From Struthio camelus (Eukaryota > Chordata > Aves > Struthioniformes > Struthionidae), in NCBI RefSeq assembly GCF_040807025.1, contig NC_090952.1, positions 24,177,068-24,241,067 on the forward strand: a DNA stretch of 64,000 bases. Reading direction: 5' to 3'. Positions 31,201-43,035 of the stretch are shown here, one piece after another (the stretch's first letter is position 1; every line of letters begins with the position of its first letter). The translations under genes and the position numbers were made by a program. The notes below the pieces were generated by a model. The model had not been told where the DNA came from and ran no database searches. It saw nothing but the letters and a program-made list of their open reading frames with translations.

Positions 31201-33250
31201 CTCTGCAGCAGGCTGCTGGTTCCCAGCAGTGCGAGGGCCTGGGGCTCTCTTGATTCTCTTTTCCCTCTCGTTGTCGGTTGTACTGCCAGGGCTGTGCATT
31301 GCTGTGTGGATTTTGGAGAAGCTGAAGGGCCTATGTTGACCCATTTATCATTGACTGGAACGAGTATTCTTTGAAACACCCAAGCCAGCAGATTTGCTTC
31401 AAGAAAGGTGGCTGGTTTTGCCACAAGGCTGGTCCCAAACCCTCCAGGCGTTGAGCTGAACCCCCCAGAGCAGTACTGGGGGGTGGTGGTGCCTGTTGGC
31501 GCTATCTCCCCTTCCTGCCCATTCCAGGGACAGGGGCTGTTGTGCCACCGCAGAGCGCGAGGTCCCCTCCTCGGCCGCTGCTGCTGGTGTCCCAGTGACC
31601 CCCGACTCTGCAGCGCCAGCGCACGCCCCCACCCAGCAGGGACTTCCCCGCGGGGTGAGCAGTGGGGCTGCAGAATCAGCTGTAGCGTCAGGTGGTCCCC
31701 GGGAGCTCACCGGGGCTGCTTGGATCCACCTAAAGGACGATTCATCCTTTGGTCGTTAAAGCAGAGGAAAACAAATAAAATGTTGCCTCTTTCTTGGGCA
31801 TTAGAATGATATTTGACATTAAGTGATTAGCTAGTTCTAGCCACCATGCTGTTAAAGCTTCCCTTTGCTGCAATCAGATTTTATAATCAAGCTCGTTCTC
31901 ATCTGTAGGATTAGGAGAGAAAAATATTTTGCACTATGTGAAATGAATCGTGGCTGGTAAAACTTCTTTTCATTGGGATATGAGTACGATCATGACACTG
32001 CTGCTAAAATCTTTGCTAGTGATCTTTACTGTCATCCTCTATCATCAAAAATAACTCTATATGCCTCTCAAATGAAATATTTAAACATGCAAAAATAACA
32101 CAACTATTAAATAAAATGAAGTTATTTTTCCAAACACACAACAGAGAGAATTACCTGACACCGAATTACAAGGTTCCAGTTCTTTATTACTGTACACAGA
32201 TGCTATTTGATAGTGGTGGAAGCCAAATGATTTTGTTGCCATGGCTTTTGTATCCTAGCAGATGAGGGGATGATAAGACCATTCTTAGATTGGATTATGG
32301 GATTGTTTTTTTTCTTTCCAATTAGCTTTGTTTTAATTATATTTTCATTTTAAATCATGAAAATGAAACAGAACTCCCCACGCTCATCATTATTTCACCT
32401 GACAACAGATAACTATTCTTTTTTTATAAATAGAGAATTGTATTTTAGGCAATCACTAAAATGAAAAAAGAATGTTCTCCTAAATTGTCAATTATTAATT
32501 TAAATATATAAAAACATTAATACTGTACTGTGTAAAGTAGATATTGATGCACATTCTTCTTTTCATAGACATTTCTGGTAAAACAACGTAAAGGAAACAT
32601 TAGATATCAATTTAATGATATAGTTTAGGATATATACAAAAGATTACAGTTAGCCCTGTGGAATTGTACAAAATTAAAATATCATCAGATCCAGACAGGT
32701 ATAGGCTAATGCAATATTTCAGGTCCATAACATGATAGTTCATTCCCTCAACTGCTACCAACAGGGTGTACGCTTTGAATTTATTTTTCTTTTTGCCACG
32801 TTATATTGCTGTAGTGCTTGTACGTGCTTTAGAAATGTGCATAATGCTACTCATTTTAGTATGTTACTTCTATATTGTTATTGTTTATTTTTTGATCTTT
32901 TAATAAAGTGTATAAAATTCTTGGTTATGTTTTTTATGGATCCATATCTACACATTAATAGGAGTTTACTTTAAAAACTTTTCAAGTTCCAGTTTATTAG
33001 TCCCAATCTTTAAAGGTTCTGATGTAAAAATAATAACTAATGAATTTGATTCAATGTTATATCTAAAGTGTAGAACAACAGAATAAATTTCTTTCCAGAA
33101 AATACCGTCAGTATTTTGAATTCTGTAGCCAGTGCTTCCTTTTTATCGGATGCATTAGGCCTCTCATATTACCGTTACTAACACAAGAAAGAAATTTGTA
33201 TTTTAGACAAATAAAAGTAAAACTTTCCAGACGCTGCCTTTTGGTTTCTC
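28261..33250. other. AT-rich MBNL3 3' flank, no recognised gene
   Basis: Bases 28261-29990 and 31770-33230 are AT-rich and could belong to an extended MBNL3 3' UTR or be intergenic; 29990-31760 has more balanced composition. AATAAA signals at 32902-32907, 33082-33087 and 33210-33215 could end a distal isoform. A perfect RFX-type palindrome is at 28869-28882. Open frames, the longest being 177 codons on the minus strand at 30891-31424, have no recognisable domain. Confidence 0.5.
28869..28882. promoter_or_regulatory. RFX X-box-like palindrome
   Basis: GTTGCTATGGCAAC fits the RFX consensus GTNRCC-N-RGYAAC with an inverted-repeat structure (one C to T change in the left half). It lies in the MBNL3 3' flank, far from any identified promoter, so function is uncertain. 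Confidence 0.35.
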
Positions 33251-33299
33251 TTGTGCCTTAGACCCTCCGAGAGACACGTGACGTGTTTGTTCAGTGTTT

Positions 33300-36200
33300 T
33301 ATCCGTGCTTCCTTTCCGCCCGGGGCCGTGATGTGATTAGAGAGGAGACGGGCGCTGTGCGTTCGAAGGTAACCGCGGCGAACAAACGGAGCGGAAGGCG
33401 ACGGGCGGCCGCTTTTGTGGCGCGCTGGTGCCCGAGTTAATTTGCCTCTTTCAGCCTCTGTGTCAGGGATCGCTCTGAGCGTGCCAGCGCAGGGCGGCAG
33501 CGGTGCCGTCCCTCGGGCAGCGTCTCCGGGAGGCGCCCAGCTCTGGCGGCGGGCTGCGCCTCTCCCCGGCCTCCGGCGATGGCAGCCGAGCTTGCTTTCA
33601 ACTCCGGGAGCGCTGAGTAGATTTAGAGGCAAGAGGACCGCTCAGCAGCGCGCTGGGTCCCCGGTCGCCAGCCGCGGGCCGGCAGCGTTGCTGCAGAAGG
33701 GGGCTCCTACCGCCCCGCCTGGCTCCAGACCGCCGCTCGCTCTGCAAGAGCCGCTTTGGCCGCCCTTTGCCTGGACCCCGCGCTGGCACCCCGCGCCGTC
33801 CGTTCAGAAAGCGAAGCGGAAAACGTCCTCGCTGCCCGCAGCCGGCCCAAGCGTCGGCCCTCCGTGCGTCCTCGGCGTGCCCGGGGACGGCGCCGGGGGT
33901 CTCGCAGCTGCCCCGCGATCCTGGCCCCGGAGCCGGGGCCGCGGGCTCTTCCTCAGAGGCGACGGAGACGGGCGCCGGGATGCACGGGAGCGACAGCAGC
34001 GGGCCGCCCGGGGTTATTCTGCGATCCCCGGGAGCCCTGCCGCGGTGCCCGGCGGCTGGAGCGGCAGCGAAGCCCGGGAAGACGTGGGTGACTTGCATCT
34101 CTCCGAACCCCCGCCGCGGGCGAGTTTGGCCTCAGCGCCCAGGCCGCTGCAACGCGGAGGACGGCAGCTTGCAGGGCTTGCAGGGTCCTCGGCCGACTGA
34201 ATCAGCTGCGGGGCGGACTCGCTGCGGCAGGGCGGGCGCCCACGGCCCCCCGCCAGCGCCAGCGCCTGCCCCGGCGGGAGACGAGCCGAACCGTCTCACG
34301 AGGTGCCAGCTGCGTGGCTGCGAAGGGACCCCGCAGCGGGTCAGGAGTCGGACTCCGGGTCGGGGGAAAGGAGCTTGCAAAGAGGCATTTCCAGGGCGCC
34401 GGGTGTGCTGGGCGTGCAGGAGCGGTGCTCGCGCCTGCCGGGCCCTCCGCGCCCGCCCGCCGGCCTGCGCCTGCACCGGGGCAAGCTGTCCGCTTGGAGA
34501 AAAGACAGGCCACGTCGCAGACGGGTTACATAACTGTTTCGCTGTCATTAGCCTGCTTGGCCGCCTTCGCTTCGCAGGTTAATTGGCTCCTTTTGTGTGT
34601 CAAGGCCACTTAGGACTTTTTTTTTATCTACAAACGACTGCCGCCTAGGCTGGTGACACAATTAAACGCCTGCTTCGTCTCTGAAAGCCAGAAAGGACGG
34701 GGAAAGCGGAAGCGTTTCTGGGGGTTGCGTGTTTCGCTGTCCCAGCCCCGGGGCCGCTTCCTTCCTCTGGGAGAAACCTCGCCGGAGGTGTTGGCACCGC
34801 CTTTGCTCGGCCTCGCCACGGCTGCGGCGGGGGGTCCGGCCGCGGCCCGTAGCGCTGCCGCTGCAGACCGGACGCCGGGCCGGGGAAGCGGAAGGGGCCG
34901 TGCGGCCGGGGCGCCTCGGCGGAGGGGGGGGACGCCCGCCAGCCGGGCACCCTGCGGAGCCGCTGGGAGGCGTCCCGAGGCGGGCGCGCTGCGACGGGGA
35001 CGGGTCCGCCGCCCCTGCCCTGAAGTTCGGGGGAAGCCCTGCTAAGCGACGGGCGTTTCTCATCAAGGGCGCGACCGGGGCAGCCCTGGGCCGGGGATGC
35101 GGGGTGGTAGCTGGGCCCGGAGGTAGGAGGAGGCGGCGGGCCAACGCCAGGAGCGCTGGCTCCGCGCCCGAGCCCGGCCGTGAGCAAAGGTCTCCGCCGG
35201 TCCAGGCCCTTCCCGAAATTCATGCGGGCGAAAGGTCCTGGCCGCGGGACTCAGCACAGGCAGCGGCCGCTTTGAGGCGAGGTGCGACACGGCCGGTCTG
35301 TCGCGGGCCGGCTGCGGGGGGGCATCGCTGCGACGCCGTTTGGACGCAAGGGAAAAGGAGAAGCGGAGCAAGAGCTGCCAGCGCTGCTGGCCCCCGCGCC
35401 CGGCCGTCCTCGCTGGGCGCGCTCGCTCGCCCTCAGCTGGGAACTTGCTTTAGGGATGAAGCTGGATTAAAAAAAAATCTGAGCGAGCTATACGTGAGCC
35501 GGCATTCATGGCATGTGTCATTCGGAAATATTGCAGCACCCAGCCTATGTATCTTCTTCCCCTGGCCTGGGGCATGTTTGTGTAGGAAAGCCACGTTTAA
35601 TAAAAAAAATCTCCATTCAGTTCTTAAGCTGTTTGGGCTTCAGTGGGAAACCCAGGGAAAAAAAAAAATCTATTTTTCGAGGTTTGCTCCGATGGGCCTC
35701 TGTGGTGCAAAGCCAGACAGTTTTTACGCAGTCTGGACTTTGTGCCGGATAAATAGATCATTTTGATCTATTTATTATGAGAAAAGGGAGAACGGAGGAA
35801 GAAACCGCTTGGCTAATCCCCAACGAGTTGCGGATTTGAAAGCTCCTCTCCAAAGAAAGCCGGTTAACCCTTCCTAGGAGGGCGGCGAGCGGAGGACCAG
35901 GCGCCGGCCAGGCGGCCCCGGCGGGGTCTCCGCTGGCCGCGAGACTGCGCCTTGCTCTTTCCGCCTCGTTGCGCCTTTTCGCAGGGTCGTCGCGTTGAGC
36001 TGGCCGCTCGAGCTGCCGCCGCCCTGGGTCCGAAGGCGGCAAGGCGGCGCGAGGCTCAGCGCCGCGGCCTGGGCACGCGGCCCCCTTCGTCCCGCAGAGG
36101 CGACGCCGCTTCGCTCCGGCGCGCGTTACGTGCTCGTATATGTTTCCTCCCCTCCGCGCCCGTCGCCCCCCCTCTAAGCCTGCCGCTATAATCGACGCGG

Positions 36201-38000
36201 CTTTCGCCGTTCTGGGAAGACGAGGAGCGTTCGCTCCAGAGCCTCCGCGGTTAAAGTCCCACCCGGCGCCGAGGGGGCGAACCGGCACCGCGCACCCCGA
36301 CCGGGGCCGGTTCCGGCGTTTGCGGAGTTTGAACGGGGTCGTTGGGCTGGTGCCAAGGGCTGGAGGGGGGAATTTAAGAGCCCGGCGCTGCCGAGAGCAG
36401 ACCGGCTAGTTGCGGTGGCTGAACCCTCGTCAAAACAAAGCCGGAGGGCTGCCGGCCGAACCGCCGGACTACCGAGGGCTGCAGGCGAGCGAAGCCCGGG
36501 CTGGGCCAGCGCGGGGCTGCTGCGGGCACGGGGCGGCGGCGGTGCGGACCTCCGCTGGGAGCCGGCGGTGGGACAGCAGCCGGAGCCACGCTCATAGCCG
36601 AGCTGCTAACAGCCTGGTACGCACCTGCGGCCCTTCCTGGAGCCGCCGCCTCTGCTCCCGGCGCGAGGGCCGCGCAGCGCGCGATAGGGAAGAATTGGGC
36701 GTGGGATTAAATACCGGGAAAAGGAGAAGAAAAGCAGAAAGGCGGGGACAAGGAAGGCCTTAGGGATGAGGCGGATAGGTGAGATCAAGGAGAGCCAGCC
36801 AGGTCTCACCGAGGGCGAGAGCATCCGGAGGCGGCCGGCGCGGACGCGCCTCCGGCCTCTGATTGTTCGTCGCCCGTCGGAGCCTTGGGCAGCTCGACTC
36901 AGCTCGTCACTGCGCTACAAGGAACCCGTCAAGGTAAAAGCCACTTACTGAAAAGAAGAGAGAAATGTTTTCACTTATTAAAATCAATGTAACATCGAAG
37001 TCTTTTCTGAAGAACCCCCCTTTGGGTTGAAGTTTGCACTTTTCTCTCTCTCTCTCTCTGTGCAGCGGGAATAAAGCAGAGCGTTTCGTTCCAGTTGGGA
37101 GCTGGTTCATTGCGTCAGCGCACGTCGCGCCCAGGTTTGCACCTTTCTGTAGCGTTCAAATCGCAGTTGATGCAGGAATATCATAAAAAAGGAAAATCCA
37201 CGGGAATTTTAAAAGAGCGTGGGACCTGCTCTGTTAGGATTCGGTTTTTAAGTGCCTTATTTTTACAAATCTTAAATATATCTTGACAGTATGTTTACTT
37301 TCCTCCCCACGTTTCTTGTCACACGGGTGTTTAAAATAACCAGCTGCTCTTCTCGCTTGGATCATGCTAGCGCAGGCCGCGAAGGACAGTAAGGAGACAG
37401 CTCCGTGTCCAGGGCAGAGGAGCGACCAGGAGGCAGGCTCCTTCGCTGCTCCGTCCCCATCCTTGCCGGCAGCCGTCCGGAGGGGGGGAAACCCAGCGCC
37501 AGATGCCGATGCTGCAGGAGACGCAGCCTCCGCGGGCGCTCCCGGGCGGAGAGGGGCAGCGCGGAGGCGACGGGCCGGCGCAGGGAGCCTGAAGGTAGCG
37601 GACCGAGCCGAGCCGCTCTGCCAGCCCGGCCGCAGGCTTTTCCCAGGATGCGGAGAGGGTCCCCCCGGTGCCACCGGCCGGCTCCTTGCCCCGTGGCCCC
37701 CTTCCCCGGGCTGCCTGAAGCCGGTGGCTCTGGCCCTGCGGCTGGGAGCGGAGCTGGGCGAAGCCGCAGCTGGTTTTGCCCCACGGCCGGCGCGTGCCGC
37801 GGCGCTCGCTCCAGGGCGGCTGTGCAGAGCCGGGAGAGCTCGGCGCCAGCTTCCCCGGATGGGGCCGGACTAAACAGAGGCGCTTCCCCTCCGCAGAAAC
37901 GCCGTAACCTGCTCTTGGTGTCTGTTATGGTCCCGTGCATCCCCAGTTCTGCCCCAGGGGCATTTATTGCACTGGAAGAAGTCCCTTTTCTTTAAGTGCC
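33300..38000. promoter_or_regulatory. 4.7-kb CpG-rich domain without recognised gene
   Basis: CpG-dense sequence runs from about 33300 to 38000, broken by an AT-richer patch at about 35450-35800 and by 36940-37370. Overlapping long open frames (345 codons at 34729-35766 plus strand, 271 at 33767 plus, 192 on either strand) are low-complexity Arg/Pro/Ala/Gly translations, as expected of GC-rich DNA. An E-box cluster (CACGTGACGTG) is at 33275-33285. It could hold the promoter of an unannotated noncoding RNA between MBNL3 and RAP2C. No protein gene is supported. Confidence 0.5.
36934..37065 (+). other. candidate 132-nt micro-intron
   Basis: Donor CAAG/GTAAAAG at 36933-36934 pairs with a strong acceptor: a TC run (37042-37059) followed by TGTGCAG ending at 37065. 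The upstream sequence is the CpG domain. A short frame starting at ATG 36766 would read through the junction and stop after two further codons (58 aa). It resembles no known protein, so a noncoding transcript is as likely. Confidence 0.3.
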
Positions 38001-41000
38001 AGCCTGCCTTTCGGGGCTACTGAAATAACGTCTGAAAGGTGGCATAAGGCAGAAATGAGAAATTTCTGAGAAAGGCCTTCAAAATTTGCCTCTGAGTCAT
38101 CGCCATGTTGGCTGGAGAAGCTGGCAAAGACAAGTATCTCTGCAGGCAGCGCAGCCTGAAATGGCCCCGGAACAAGAAGACTTGGCCAGGTGAACGTGTC
38201 CAACCCCTAAAACATATTTCACTGTAATCTGAAGGAGCCGAAATACAAAGCTGTCGTTACAGTTAGGTGATTGGTACGACAGGACCTCCTCAAAAGAGCC
38301 CGATGTGAGACCAGCGCCCGAGTGCGCTAGGAGCTGCCGGACCCCGAGGAGCCGGTCCCTGTCCTGCAGCTTACATGCTAAATACCTTCAGGCACAATAA
38401 GTGCATTAGCAAAACCTCTGGAAGAGGTGAAGAAATGACACTAGGTCTTAACCTAGTTTTGCATACATTGACACACATTATGCGCCCAGCTAGATGGTTT
38501 TCATTGGGCAACTTAGGTGAAATCCAGGCTACCCCTTCTGGGTATCTACCCGGTCGTCTTTGCTCAGCAGTTTGCTGCAGTCATCCTGGCAGAGAAGAGT
38601 CTGTTTTATAGTTTTAACACCGTGAGTCTCATCCAGGAGCCAGTCATTAATTACAGCGCGGACAGCCCGAAAGCGGCACCGGCGGCAGCAGGGCTGAGCT
38701 CACGCAGTGGCCCGGACTGGGCCGGGGAGGCTCCGGCTGGCAGTGAGGATGGCGCAATCCCACGCTGCTGAAGTCACCCGGCCGCAGGATGCTCGGGACG
38801 CTCTCACCGGCGCCCAGGGCTCGGCCGTGCTCCCCTCTGCTCTTTCCCTGGGCTGGCTGTGCAGGGCAGCGCCCTGCTGCAGGACCTAGTGCTGGGCAGG
38901 AGCTGTCTCTCACCGTCACAAGAGGGATTGCAATTAATCCTGGCCCTCGCTCATGCCGTCTGTGCGTTCCTCCAACGCCGCTGCGCGATCCGTGTCTTTG
39001 CAGGTCAATTTAGTAGGAGCCGGCTTTATTGCTGCTGGCTGCAGGCACGGCACGCTGCGGCCGAGCAGCACCAGCAGCAGTCCAGCGCTGCCCGGGCGCA
39101 TCTGGGAGGTTTGTTTCGGGGCGGCGAGCAGCAGCGTGGCTGGAGCCCTGGGCCTTTCAAGCACGCTTGGCAGGCGCCGGGGAGAGCGCGGCAGCAGAGA
39201 TTAAACAAGGCCTCCAGCCTGGGATGTGCTGCACCTTGCAGGTGCCGAGACGGCTGGAGTGAGGCAGCAGCGAACGGGAGTCATCGGCACACGGTGACTC
39301 TACGTAGCTTGCTCCTGGCTTGGCTGTTTATGGAAGATGCAGCTATTCCCTCCTTGAGTTTCGAAACCTTTTACACCGCTAGGTACTGTTGTACATCCAG
39401 CTATGTGGCGACACGCAGGATGAAGGGAACGACTCGCTGCAAGGGTAATAGACAACAGGGAACACTTTGAGAGAGACCTTTTTTGGTGGGATGTAAACAG
39501 GTAAGGCCAGCCATGAAGTTGGGCGCTAAACCTCCAGGAATCTAAACTGGCATTGATTATACACTGAGGATCTGGAGGGAAAAAAAGAGTTGGTAATCCT
39601 ACATTACGAACTGCACTGCCCCATCCATCCAAGAGCCAGTCGCTCTGGGTAGAGTCTGACCACATCAAAACATATTTGGTTTTCCTTGGTTCGCCCCCTC
39701 ATTGTGCTCTCTGCCCCACTTTCTTTCCCTCCACCCATTGGTAACACAATGGACCAGCAGTGCCACAAAGGCAGGCACAGAATGAACCTAAGTGACCGTG
39801 TAATCTTATTATTGTAACCCTCATCCTCCCTTTCCCCTTTTCTCCCTCCTCCCCTTTGTCACTGTCACTTATTGTCATGGTTAAAATTAGACTGGAAACT
39901 CCTCTGCAAGGGACCGTATCTTTCTTTTCTTTATCCTGAGCACCTTCAATGCACTAGGTACTTTGCAACTGCTCGTGATTTATAATAAGGTTGAGGTAGG
40001 AGGCAGCCTGTTTTAATGCTCACCTCTTTACATCTTCGAGCTGATTCACCAGCCACATGAACATCTTCCATCCATGCACACATAACTCATGCCAGCAATT
40101 CACTTGACAAAACAATTTCAGAGGCAAAGGAAGGAGAGGTGTTATTCCTTACATGTAATAAAGACGAGTGACTCAAATTTGGTGTAACTTATGTAAGACT
40201 TGCTCTGACAGCTAGAAGCCCTCTCTGAGTTTTCCCCATAATGGACATAAATCCTTTTTGGAATGAAAGTGAAGAAAATAATGCCACTTACAAAAATAGC
40301 CACAAGCAGAGCCGTCTATACAGTACCTTAACTGCATCTCTGGAAGATGTTTTACCTTGACCAGGAAGCTCTCTACGGTCTGCTGGAAGCCCAGGAAGAG
40401 GCACAACACAGCCAGCAGCCTCTGCAGACTTGCAATCAAATAGGTGATACACGGAGGACAGAGGACAGGGACAAATCCCACCTATTACATATATCTGCTG
40501 AAATTCTGCAGACCGTGACAAGCAGCTATCTCGTACCCAGAAAGAAATGTGATCATGTTAGAGGGCGGCTTCTCGTAGGGCGAAGCACTTTGTGAAAACA
40601 ATTAGGTTCTGAAGCGACTGAGGAACTTTGCTTTAAAAGAAAAACAGCTATTCGTTATTTTTAGTTACTTCCTGTAAACAATGGGGGAAATTCAGTGATG
40701 GGGGAAATTCAGAAAATGACAGGGGAAGTATTTTGTCTGGGAAATGCTAGGGATGGGCTGTAATATCTAATACTTTAGTTTGGCACTTTATTGAAGGTTA
40801 TTTCAGCAGCTTTGCTCCTGTTCTCAATCCCTTACTGACATCTGGCGTTTGCTGACACCTCAGACCGTGTGTCAGGAGAGCGGGAACGATGATGCAGTTC
40901 AAGCCATCAAGCAACGCGGAGCCATAAAACACTAGTTTATTGTTGTAGAGAGTTACTGCTGATTCTGTAAGGCTTTTCATGCAAACAACTCTGAGCAAAA

Positions 41001-41271
41001 GAAAATAAAAGCAAAACGGAAAGCCTCTGTGCTGTTTACAGAACATCTGATAGTGTTAGGAAAGTACATGACAATCAAGCTATAAAATTTTGTGTCTTTT
41101 GCTGTAATTATGAAGGTCACAGGACAAAGATTGTAGGGAGAGCTATCTTTCATTAGACCAATTTATCTACAGCATGCCTTCAGGCATGTTAAATTATGAT
41201 TATGTTACACCTCCTCCCTGCTAATCACTGTCTATTCCACAGGTTTAAGCCACCCGCCTCGCTCTTTCCCC
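38001..41271. other. intergenic, no recognised gene
   Basis: Mixed composition, with a moderately GC-rich stretch at about 38640-39270. A small imperfect tandem pair of ATGGGGGAAATTCAG lies at 40681-40712. Open frames up to 203 codons (38859-39470) show no recognisable domain. Confidence 0.6.
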
Positions 41272-41391
41272 TCCACACTAAGCACCTCTCCACCCCTCTC
41301 TTCCTCCCACTGTACCAATATCCAGAAAAAATCCACACTAAGCACCTCTCCACCCCTCTCTTCCTCCCACTGTACCAATATCCAGAAAAAA
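41272..41391. repeat. perfect 60-bp tandem duplication
   Basis: Two identical 60-bp copies, 41272-41331 and 41332-41391, each beginning TCCACACTAAGCACC and ending CCAGAAAAAA. The complete identity indicates a recent duplication or an assembly artefact. The unit is pyrimidine-rich and lies about 1.9 kb upstream of the RAP2C start codon. Confidence 0.97.
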
Positions 41392-41974
41392 CCAATACTT
41401 TGCTTCCTGCCTGGAGCCTCAGGGGTGAGTTTTGCTTCAGTAACAAGTGCTGAGTAAGAGCTGGCCAAAACATTCCTACAGACAACTGCGTTTCTGGAAC
41501 TTATGCTGGGATTAAGAATGGTTTAGATAAAGGAAGATTCTAGTCTGAAAACAGAAATCGGGAGAAAGTTAATTCTTCACAACCTTTTATACACAAATAA
41601 CTGTAAATAAGTTCCTAACATTGTCACTATTTAAAAGTCTGAAAACATGTGATGCTGTTTTTCCTCCTCTTTCATGCTGCCTTAATTTAATCTCTCTGGA
41701 AAGAGAAAGTGTGCGGGGGAGGGATGAATGGTAATAGAAAGTGATTTAAGAAATAAAGTAACATTTGCAACCCACAACTCCAGAACTAAATCATTCCTGT
41801 AAATACCCAGGTGACGCGGGAAGCCCAAAGGAGTTCCCCCCACCGGGCAGGAGCTGCCTTTGCCCTCCCAGGAGGAAGCTGACGGGACGATGAGACCTTC
41901 TGCACCAAGGCCAAGACCCAGCGCCGAGTGCCTCGGCGGGGCAGTGTCCCACGGGAGGCAGCCCGCGCCTGGCT
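41392..41974. other. intergenic, no recognised gene
   Basis: AT-rich up to about 41800, then GC-richer toward the minisatellite. No gene or repeat is recognisable. Confidence 0.6.
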
Positions 41975-42347
41975 GAGCCTCACCAGGGAGATGTCCCCTT
42001 GCTGGGCAGACGTCCCCTGACCAGGGAGACGTCCCCTGACCAGGGAGATGATCCTGCGCCAGGCCTAGGGAGATGTCCCCTCATCAGGGAGACGTCTCCT
42101 TGATGGGGAGATGTCCCCTCACCAGGGAGATGACTCCTCACAAGGCCTGGGGAGATGTCCCTTCACCAGGCCCCACGGAGACATCCCCTTGCTGGTCAAA
42201 TGTCCCCTCACCAGAGAGACATCTCTTCACTGGGCCCCACGGAGACTTCCCTTGACCAGAGAGAGGTCCCTGACCAGGGAGAGGTTCCCCTCACCAGGCC
42301 CCATGGAGACATCCCCTCACCAGGGAGATGTCCCCTCACTGGCCCCA
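41975..42347. repeat. degenerate minisatellite (about 19-21 bp unit)
   Basis: Repeats of a unit like GGGAGACGTCCCCTGACCA, with variants GGGAGATGTCCCCTCACCA and CCCACGGAGACATCCCCTC, run for about 370 bp. Copies differ in length and sequence, so the array is old or evolving by partial gene conversion. Plus-strand frames through it read repeats of the type MSPHQGDV; these are by-products of the repeat and not evidence of a protein. It sits within 1.3 kb of RAP2C. Confidence 0.9.
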
Positions 42348-42546
42348 CTCCTCGCACCAGGCTGCGCCACTGCGTCCCTCCCAGGCCCGGCACGAGGGGA
42401 CACTCGGCCTCGGCAGGCACGCAGGAGGCTGGGACCCTGGTGGTGGCCACAGAGCCCAGGGACCACCCACCCCTCTGCCCCGGGGCCAGGCCGAGCGGCT
42501 CCCTCCGGCCTGCCCGGACGGGTGTGGAGGGGGCTGGGCAGCGGCC

Positions 42547-42573
42547 ATGTTTGCCTTCTACCCGCCCTGCAAG
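42547..42573 (+). other. candidate short first-exon end (MFAFYPPCK and donor)
   Basis: GCGGCC precedes ATG (good Kozak context, G at -3), followed by nine codons MFAFYPPCK and a near-perfect donor AAG/GTAAGG at 42573-42574. It lies between the two minisatellites on the RAP2C side. Joined to the acceptor at 43127 the frame would not match RAP2C, so it is not an N-terminal extension by that route. It may be a noncoding or unannotated alternative exon, or chance. Confidence 0.25.
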
Positions 42574-42589
42574 GTAAGGCAACAGGAGG

Positions 42590-42762
42590 ACGCCTCGGAG
42601 CCACACGCTAACCGGTCCCCCGGAAGAGGCAGCAAGACGCCTCGGTGCCACTCGCTAACCCGTCCCCCGGAAGAGGCAGCAAGACGCCTCGGTGCCACAC
42701 GCTAACCCGCCCCCCAGAGGAAGCGGCAAGACGCCTCGGTGCCACTCGCTAACCCGTCCCCC
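42590..42762. repeat. 47-bp minisatellite, about 3.7 copies
   Basis: Units start at 42590, 42637, 42684 and 42731, each beginning ACGCCTCGG and including GCTAACC followed by a C-rich stretch and AGGCAGCAAG (CGGCAAG in unit 3). The first three are 47 bp with few differences; the fourth is truncated where the RAP2C promoter begins. GC-rich arrays of this kind are prone to length variation between individuals. Confidence 0.93.
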
Positions 42763-43017
42763 GCGCGTGTCCCCGCCCTTCGCGGCCGGGCCCTGCTTCC
42801 GCGGGCAGTGACGCAGCACCTCCCTCCGGCCGGTGCGGCGCTATTTGGCGTCCCCCCGGCTTAGCCTCCCCCCGGCACGGCGCGGCCGCGTAGCTCCCAG
42901 CCCGGATGTGACCCGGGAAAGCGGGCGGGGAGGGGCAGGCTTCCGGGTGCCTCAGCATAACCCTACCGGGCGGGGGCGGCGGCTGCCGGGCGGTTCCCGA
43001 GGCGGAGGCGAGGCGCG

Positions 43018-43026
43018 ATGGAGTGA
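43018..43026 (+). other. minimal uORF (Met-Glu-stop) in RAP2C leader
   Basis: ATGGAGTGA lies about 240 nt upstream of the RAP2C ATG. It acts only if the transcript starts before 43018. The RAP2C start itself has a weak context (C at -3, C at +4), so upstream initiation could matter. Confidence 0.4.
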
Positions 43027-43035
43027 GGCGGTGCG

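Noticed and set aside
34729-35766. 345-codon plus-strand frame as a gene
   Set aside because: Low-complexity Arg/Gly/Ala/Pro translation in a CpG domain with equally long overlapping frames on the other strand; no family match.
42073-42611. Repeat-rich peptides of the MSPHQGDV type
   Set aside because: They are translations of the degenerate minisatellite; overlapping frames on both strands are also open.
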